A stretch of 6,759 bases of DNA from Chloroflexota bacterium (lineage in GTDB: Bacteria > Chloroflexota > Anaerolineae > Caldilineales > Caldilineaceae). Below the pieces are notes generated by a model. It had not been told where the DNA came from. It worked only from the letters and a program-made list of their open reading frames with translations, and ran no database searches. This document shows positions 3,497 to 6,759 of the stretch, in pieces (position 1 is the stretch's first letter; every line of letters begins with the position of its first letter). The stretch lies in contig JACQGT010000055.1 in the NCBI GenBank assembly GCA_016199425.1, positions 1 through 6,759 on the forward strand, read 5' to 3'. The translations under genes were made by a program, and so were the position numbers.

Positions 3497-6259
3497 GTGA
3501 AAGCACAGCCAACGGCCAAACGAAATACCCAATACCTAATACCCATTATCCTCCTCGCCGCCATCGTCGTCTATGTATGGGTTTTCGCCGGCCTGGCCTT
3601 CGACCAGCACGCAGGGATGCGCACCCACAAGGCCGATCTGGGCCAAGTGGACCAGGCCATCTGGAACACCAGCCAGGGCCGTTTTGTGGAGGAGATCAAA
3701 GACGATTTCGTCTCCACCCGGCTGACGGATCACGTGGAACCGTTCTTTGCGCTCATCAGTCCCGTCCTTTGGCTGTGGGACGATGTGCGCGCTCTGCTGC
3801 TCCTGCAAGTGATCGCAGTAGCGCTGGGGGCAATCCCCCTCTACGCACTGGCCCTGGAGAAATTGGACCAACTGCTCCCGGCTCACCAGCGCGCCCACAT
3901 CTGGCACAACGAACCCCTGCCACAGCGACGTCCTGAGCTTGTCGAAGGGATGACCCGCCCTTTGGCCCTGGCCGTCGCTCTGGCCTGGCTGCTCTCGCCC
4001 CAACTCCAGTCCGCAGTCTTGACCGAACTCCACGCCATTCCCTTTGCCGCGCCGCTGATTGTGTGGGCCTTCTGGGCTGCGGAGAAACAGCGCTGGCTGC
4101 ATTTCGTCGTGGCTGCGCTTCTGCTGGCCGCGGTGAAAGAAGAGGCTGCGCTGCTGGCCGCGGGGTTGGGGGCATGGGGTGTCTGGCGACTGGGGATCGG
4201 CGATTGGGGATTGGCGACTGGGGATCGGCGATTGGGCCGCCTTTTCCGTTCGCTATTCGCTATTCGCTATTCGCCATTCGCAATTCTCCTCCTCTCCCTG
4301 GCCTGGTTCTACCTCGCCACCTTCGTCATTGTCCCTGCCCACGCCGCGCCGGTCTACGACGTGGCCGCGAGCGCCTATTTCCAGCGCTACGGCGCGTTGG
4401 GTGATTCGCCCGTGGACATTCTCAAGAGTTTCTTCACCCAGCCAGAACTGGTCTGGCAGATTGCCACCGAACCGGCGCGGATTACCTATCTCTGGCGTCT
4501 GCTGGCTGGCTTTGGGCTGTTTGGGCTGCTGGCCCCGGAGATTCTGCTGCTCTGTCTGCCCGTCTTTCTCGCCAATCTGCTCAGCGCCTATCCGGCCCAA
4601 TACTACGGCGAATTTCACTACAGCGCGCCGATTGTGCCCTATTTTGCCGTGGCCGGCGTTTACGGGCTGGCCCGGCTCTGGCGCTGGTTGGGTCGCCGTT
4701 TCACGGGCGAATCGGGCAGCTACCAGCACATGGCCGCCAGCAACGTGGGGGTGATGGCGCTGGTCTCCTTCTTCACCAACAGCCGCTCTGCCCTGCGCCC
4801 CCTGCTGGCGGGCGGATTGGCCCTCTGGCTGCTGCTCTGGGCCGGCAACGATTACCTCACCGCGGGCCGCGGATCTGGCGGCGGGCGCTACGATCCCACG
4901 CCGGTTACCGCCCACCACCGGTTACTGCCCCGCTTTACCAGCCAGATTCCCGCCGACGCGACTGTGACCGCCACCGCCGCGATCCACCCCCATCTGAGCC
5001 ACCGGCACTACATCTACCAGTTCCCCTACGGGCCGGAAGCCGCGGTCCCGGCGGAGTGGGCGCTGCTCGATGTGACCAGCAATACGGACATGGCCCCCGG
5101 CGATGTGAAAGCGAAAGTCGATAGTCTGCTGGCAAGCGGCTGGGGTCTTATCGACGGGGGCGACGGCTTCCTCCTCCTCCGCCACGGCGCGCCGGACACG
5201 ACAATACCGGAGGCATTTTACGACTTCGCCAGAGATTCCAACGCAAAGACGCGCAGTGGCAAAGACGCGGAGGATTTTGCCAACGAATCCTTACTTAACA
5301 ACTCACAATTCGCTATTCACCATTCACCATTTTCTTTTGGCCCCCTCACCTTCCTCGGCCTGGAATTGACCGACTGGCCTCGCTGGCGGCAGACAAAAGT
5401 GACAACCCTCTGGCGGGTGGAGGAGGGTTTCGTGCCAGGAACGGTACGCCCGTGGGTGGAAATCCGCACGCCCGGCGGCGCAACGCTTCTCGACAGCGAC
5501 CAACTACCCTCGCCTGCGCAGGTCTGGTATCCGCCGGAACGCTGGCAGGCGGGAGAGGTGATTCGGCTGGAGAGTCTCTGGCTCTTTCTGCCCGCAAGGT
5601 GGGGCGTGGCCGTGGGTGTGGGTGTGGCTCACGGGCCGCAGCCGGCACGCCCGGAAAGCAGGCTACCTGTGTTGGGCGGGGCCGGCGGTCTGCTGGATGC
5701 AACCGGCACACTGGGGCTGGCCGGGTGGTTTGGTCGCCAGGCGGATGGCAGAGTGGCAGCAGACGGAGATGAGGATGCCCGGCCCGCAGATACGGTATCT
5801 GCTTTCTTCACAACGGCAGACGGCGAACAGGTTACAGTTGCCGTCAGGCTGGAGAGTCCAGTCCCGGCTGGGCGGGTGGCTGATCTGCGGCTGGAATGGC
5901 GTACAGAGAACCCGGCGCTATGGCAACGCTACCGAGTTTTTGCCCACCTGCGCGGTCAGACCGGTAACGTGGCCCAGAACGACGGTGAACCCCGCTTCTT
6001 CGTCCCCATCGCGCCTGGCCCGGTGACAGTTGACTGGCGGCAGTTGCCCATCCCGGCAGAATTGCCACCGGGCGAGTATCGGCTCGTTATCGGTCTTTAC
6101 GATTCCGCCACCGGTGAGCGGCTGGCCGCATTTGACACAGACGGCAAAGCCACGGGAAACGAACTGTCTGTGGGTTTCATAGAGATTGCGGCGTCGTTAG
6201 TCCCCGACCAGGCGTGCGCGCTCATTCCGCTCTCCTGTGCCAGCCAGCCTTTCGAGTAG
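3497..6259 (+). CDS. DUF2079-type polytopic membrane protein with C-terminal soluble extension
   Basis: A 920-residue protein. The N-terminal part (about 12-450) is a multi-pass membrane domain of the DUF2079 kind, thought to resemble GT-C glycosyltransferases. Signatures are ADLGQVDQAIWN (46-57), the DHVEPFF stretch (78-84), ELHAIPFA (177-184), KEEAAL (214-219) and YPAQYYGEFHYSAPIVPY (365-382). The segment 475-565 is soluble, and 614-897 looks like beta-sandwich modules of the type that ends in PPGEYRLVIGLYD (857-869), probably on the outer face. The GTG at 3497 is the only early start in frame, but its ribosome site is weak. At least four repeat tracts lie in frame: residues 11-18, 145-151, 230-264 and about 581-612. 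The tail after GFIEIAAS (893-900) also looks non-native. It may transfer a sugar from a lipid carrier; the acceptor is unknown. It might be a separate transcript, as the gap upstream is 125 bases. Confidence 0.85.
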   Translation: MKAQPTAKRNTQYLIPIILLAAIVVYVWVFAGLAFDQHAGMRTHKADLGQVDQAIWNTSQGRFVEEIKDDFVSTRLTDHVEPFFALISPVLWLWDDVRALLLLQVIAVALGAIPLYALALEKLDQLLPAHQRAHIWHNEPLPQRRPELVEGMTRPLALAVALAWLLSPQLQSAVLTELHAIPFAAPLIVWAFWAAEKQRWLHFVVAALLLAAVKEEAALLAAGLGAWGVWRLGIGDWGLATGDRRLGRLFRSLFAIRYSPFAILLLSLAWFYLATFVIVPAHAAPVYDVAASAYFQRYGALGDSPVDILKSFFTQPELVWQIATEPARITYLWRLLAGFGLFGLLAPEILLLCLPVFLANLLSAYPAQYYGEFHYSAPIVPYFAVAGVYGLARLWRWLGRRFTGESGSYQHMAASNVGVMALVSFFTNSRSALRPLLAGGLALWLLLWAGNDYLTAGRGSGGGRYDPTPVTAHHRLLPRFTSQIPADATVTATAAIHPHLSHRHYIYQFPYGPEAAVPAEWALLDVTSNTDMAPGDVKAKVDSLLASGWGLIDGGDGFLLLRHGAPDTTIPEAFYDFARDSNAKTRSGKDAEDFANESLLNNSQFAIHHSPFSFGPLTFLGLELTDWPRWRQTKVTTLWRVEEGFVPGTVRPWVEIRTPGGATLLDSDQLPSPAQVWYPPERWQAGEVIRLESLWLFLPARWGVAVGVGVAHGPQPARPESRLPVLGGAGGLLDATGTLGLAGWFGRQADGRVAADGDEDARPADTVSAFFTTADGEQVTVAVRLESPVPAGRVADLRLEWRTENPALWQRYRVFAHLRGQTGNVAQNDGEPRFFVPIAPGPVTVDWRQLPIPAELPPGEYRLVIGLYDSATGERLAAFDTDGKATGNELSVGFIEIAASLVPDQACALIPLSCASQPFE
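3528..3550 (+). repeat. right arm of the 22-bp inverted repeat, CCYAATA heptamer array
   Basis: CCCAATA, CCTAATA and CCCATTA follow in register at 3528-3548. The array encodes residues 11-18 (TQYLIPII) of the DUF2079 protein, at the start of its first membrane segment. Positions 3529-3550 pair with 3357-3378 as an inverted repeat enclosing 150 bases. Confidence 0.8.
3929..3949 (+). repeat. CCTGAGCTTGTCGAAGG dispersed element inside the DUF2079 gene
   Basis: The 17-base core at 3932-3948 is a motif I recognise as a very common short dispersed repeat in many bacterial genomes (its other strand reads CCTTCGACAAGCTCAGG). In this frame it encodes PELVEG (residues 146-151). It sits in a long polar loop (about 121-153) between two membrane segments where DUF2079 proteins usually have a short turn. 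Confidence 0.7.
4185..4233 (+). repeat. GGSGAYY heptanucleotide array, 7 units, in frame
   Basis: Seven heptamers run without a break: GGCGACT, GGGGATC, GGCGATT, GGGGATT, GGCGACT, GGGGATC, GGCGATT. A higher-order copy exists: 4184-4208 equals 4212-4236 exactly (25 bases, offset 28). The array encodes residues 230-246 of the DUF2079 protein, of the LGIGDWGLATGD type. It resembles heptanucleotide STRR repeats known from filamentous cyanobacteria. Confidence 0.85.
4248..4289 (+). repeat. ATTCGCN heptanucleotide array, 6 units, in frame
   Basis: Six heptamers: GTTCGCT, ATTCGCT, ATTCGCT, ATTCGCC, ATTCGCA, ATTCTCC, encoding residues 251-264 (SLFAIRYSPFAILL). It lies 14 bases after the GGSGAYY array, in the same 7-base register. 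Read on the other strand it is related to that array (NGCGAAT versus GGCGATT), so the pair forms an imperfect inverted repeat. Confidence 0.85.
5243..5269 (+). repeat. GCAAAGACGCG direct repeat inside the DUF2079 gene
   Basis: The 11 bases GCAAAGACGCG occur at 5243-5253 and 5259-5269. The style matches the GCAGAGACGCAAAGG repeat at 768-791, with which it shares ACGCAAAG. It encodes the NAKTRSGKDAED part of a linker between the DUF2079 body and the C-terminal beta-rich region. Confidence 0.7.
5308..5328 (+). repeat. ATTCRCY heptanucleotide array, 3 units, in frame
   Basis: ATTCGCT, ATTCACC and ATTCACC occur in register, then a partial unit ATTTTC. They encode FAIHHSPF (about 605-612) and belong to the same family as the array at 4248-4289. 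The array follows the GCAAAGACGCG repeat by 38 bases in the same linker. Confidence 0.8.
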
Positions 6260-6264
6260 CAGCG

Positions 6265-6284
6265 GACGCACACGGGGGTGCGTC
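6265..6284 (+). terminator. hairpin between convergent genes, possible bidirectional terminator
   Basis: GACGCAC (6265-6271) pairs with GTGCGTC (6278-6284) around a 6-base loop, 5 bases after the DUF2079 stop. The following bases are pyrimidine-rich (TCTACCTATTCTTTCC) but lack a clean T-run. On the other strand it begins GTAGAGACGCACCCC, a form I recognise as a common dispersed repeat, so terminator function is uncertain. Confidence 0.5.
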
Positions 6285-6353
6285 TCTACCTATTCTTTCC
6301 TACGCTGCCCGCGCACCCAAATCGGCGGTGAATGTCATTCAAGTTCCCGGAAA

Positions 6354-6695
6354 TCACGCTTGGGTCTCCGGTTCGAGACCCAACCAGCTTTCCAGCAGTT
6401 CAATGCTGCTTTTCCAGTCCAACCAATCATCTTCTTCCTGCATAATGGCTTGTCCCAGTATACGACGTTCATCGTCACTTAAGGCGCCGCTTACCAGCAA
6501 TTGAGAGTGCTCGTGCAAGTAAGCATCGAACTGATCATATCTCATGCCATGCTTCTGTTCGAGGGCTTGAATCAGCTGGCGCAGGTCGTCGACCTGATCC
6601 AAAACGTAGTGCAGAACGAGAGTACGAACTGCACTCTCCTCGTCGGCAAAGATTCTTCGTCGGATCAATGGTTCCAAAACCGCCTGAACACTCAT
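6354..6695 (-). CDS. small acidic protein, antitoxin-like, function unknown
   Basis: A 113-residue protein on the minus strand, convergent with the DUF2079 gene. The start has a strong AGGAAAGG site 6 bases upstream. The N-terminus (MSVQAVLEPLIRRRIFADEESAVRTLV, 1-27) resembles the short helical start of proteins found as the first gene of toxin-antitoxin pairs. Residues 28-64 look helical and may form a coiled coil (DDLRQLIQALEQKHGMRYDQF), and the C-terminus is acidic with tryptophans (QEEDDWLDWKSSIELLESWLGLEPE, 86-110). No membrane segment or catalytic motif is seen. Its base composition is visibly less GC-rich than the neighbours, which hints at separate origin. A toxin would be expected just downstream, but only 94 bases remain before the DUF2079 gene and they hold no such gene. 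The coding call is strong; the antitoxin idea is tentative. Confidence 0.75.
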   Translation of the reverse strand: MSVQAVLEPLIRRRIFADEESAVRTLVLHYVLDQVDDLRQLIQALEQKHGMRYDQFDAYLHEHSQLLVSGALSDDERRILGQAIMQEEDDWLDWKSSIELLESWLGLEPETQA

Positions 6696-6701
6696 TTTGC
6701 G

Positions 6702-6709
6702 CCTTTCCT
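6702..6709 (-). promoter_or_regulatory. ribosome binding site of the small minus-strand gene
   Basis: Read on the minus strand, AGGAAAGG precedes the ATG (6695-6693) by 6 bases. It is the clearest Shine-Dalgarno sequence in the window and supports this start. Confidence 0.7.
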
Positions 6710-6733
6710 GACACCGCTTCTCTGGTGTGTACC

Positions 6734-6759
6734 GGGCGCAGCAAGCAAGCGCCCCTACA
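6734..6759 (-). repeat. TGTAGGGGCGC hairpin repeat at the window edge
   Basis: GGGCGC (6734-6739) pairs with GCGCCC (6749-6754) around a 9-base loop, and the element ends in CCCCTACA, the reverse complement of the TGTAGGGG at 721-728. It may continue past the window. It lies upstream of the small minus-strand gene and leaves little room for a promoter, so that promoter may overlap or precede it. Confidence 0.55.

Noticed and set aside
3357..3550. Classic MITE or insertion sequence
   Set aside because: No target-site duplication is visible outside the arms, and the arms are themselves heptamer arrays; kept only as a possibility in the findings.
4185..4289. CRISPR array
   Set aside because: Units are 7 bases in direct tandem with no unique spacers and no cas genes nearby.
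4253..4918. 221-residue minus-strand frame inside the DUF2079 gene
   Set aside because: Shadow of the membrane domain; polar low-complexity product and no ribosome site.
5612..5627. GTGGGT simple repeat encoding part of GVAVGVGV
   Set aside because: Only about two and a half units; consistent with ordinary codon use for alternating glycine and valine.

Overview
The window reads as GC-rich bacterial DNA with a tightly packed plus-strand gene cluster and many short dispersed repeats. Likely source: a member of Chloroflexota (Anaerolineae-like) or a similar filamentous environmental bacterium. This rests on the protein types (DUF2079 membrane protein with a C-terminal beta-rich extension, flippase-like UPF0104 protein, NmrA-like reductase) and on the repeat style (heptanucleotide tandem repeats, GCAGAGAC-type repeats, TGTAGGGG hairpins). 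It is an inference by eye; no database search was possible.

Layout: (1) 2-748, 3' part of an NmrA-like NAD(P)-binding protein whose start lies outside the window. (2) 749-871, a repeat-bearing spacer. (3) 872-2403 and on to 3371, three genes joined by 4-base start/stop overlaps (ATGA, GTGA): a TIM-barrel sugar isomerase/epimerase-like protein, a HAD-IA hydrolase and a multi-pass flippase-like protein. (4) 3372-3496, a short spacer. (5) 3497-6259, a 920-residue DUF2079-type membrane protein with a large C-terminal soluble part. (6) 6260-6353, a spacer with a hairpin. (7) 6354-6695 on the minus strand, a small antitoxin-like acidic protein of lower GC. (8) 6696-6759, another repeat hairpin. There is no gene-free stretch over 300 bases, and I saw no tRNA, rRNA, CRISPR array or transposase.

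How the genes may work together: a sugar-phosphate isomerase-like enzyme, a small-molecule phosphatase, a flippase-like membrane protein and a GT-C-like membrane protein fit a pathway for making or exporting a glycoconjugate or glycolipid. The overlaps support co-translation of the first three. The substrate cannot be read from the sequence.

The most unusual signal is the repeat load. Five short arrays share a 7-base period (TATTRGG, CCYAATA, GGSGAYY, ATTCGCN, ATTCACC), and four of them lie in frame inside one gene, the DUF2079 gene. That gene also carries a CCTGAGCTTGTCGAAGG element and a GCAAAGACGCG direct repeat in frame. The insertions sit mostly in presumed loops and linkers, so the protein appears to have absorbed several unrelated repeat families without losing its reading frame.
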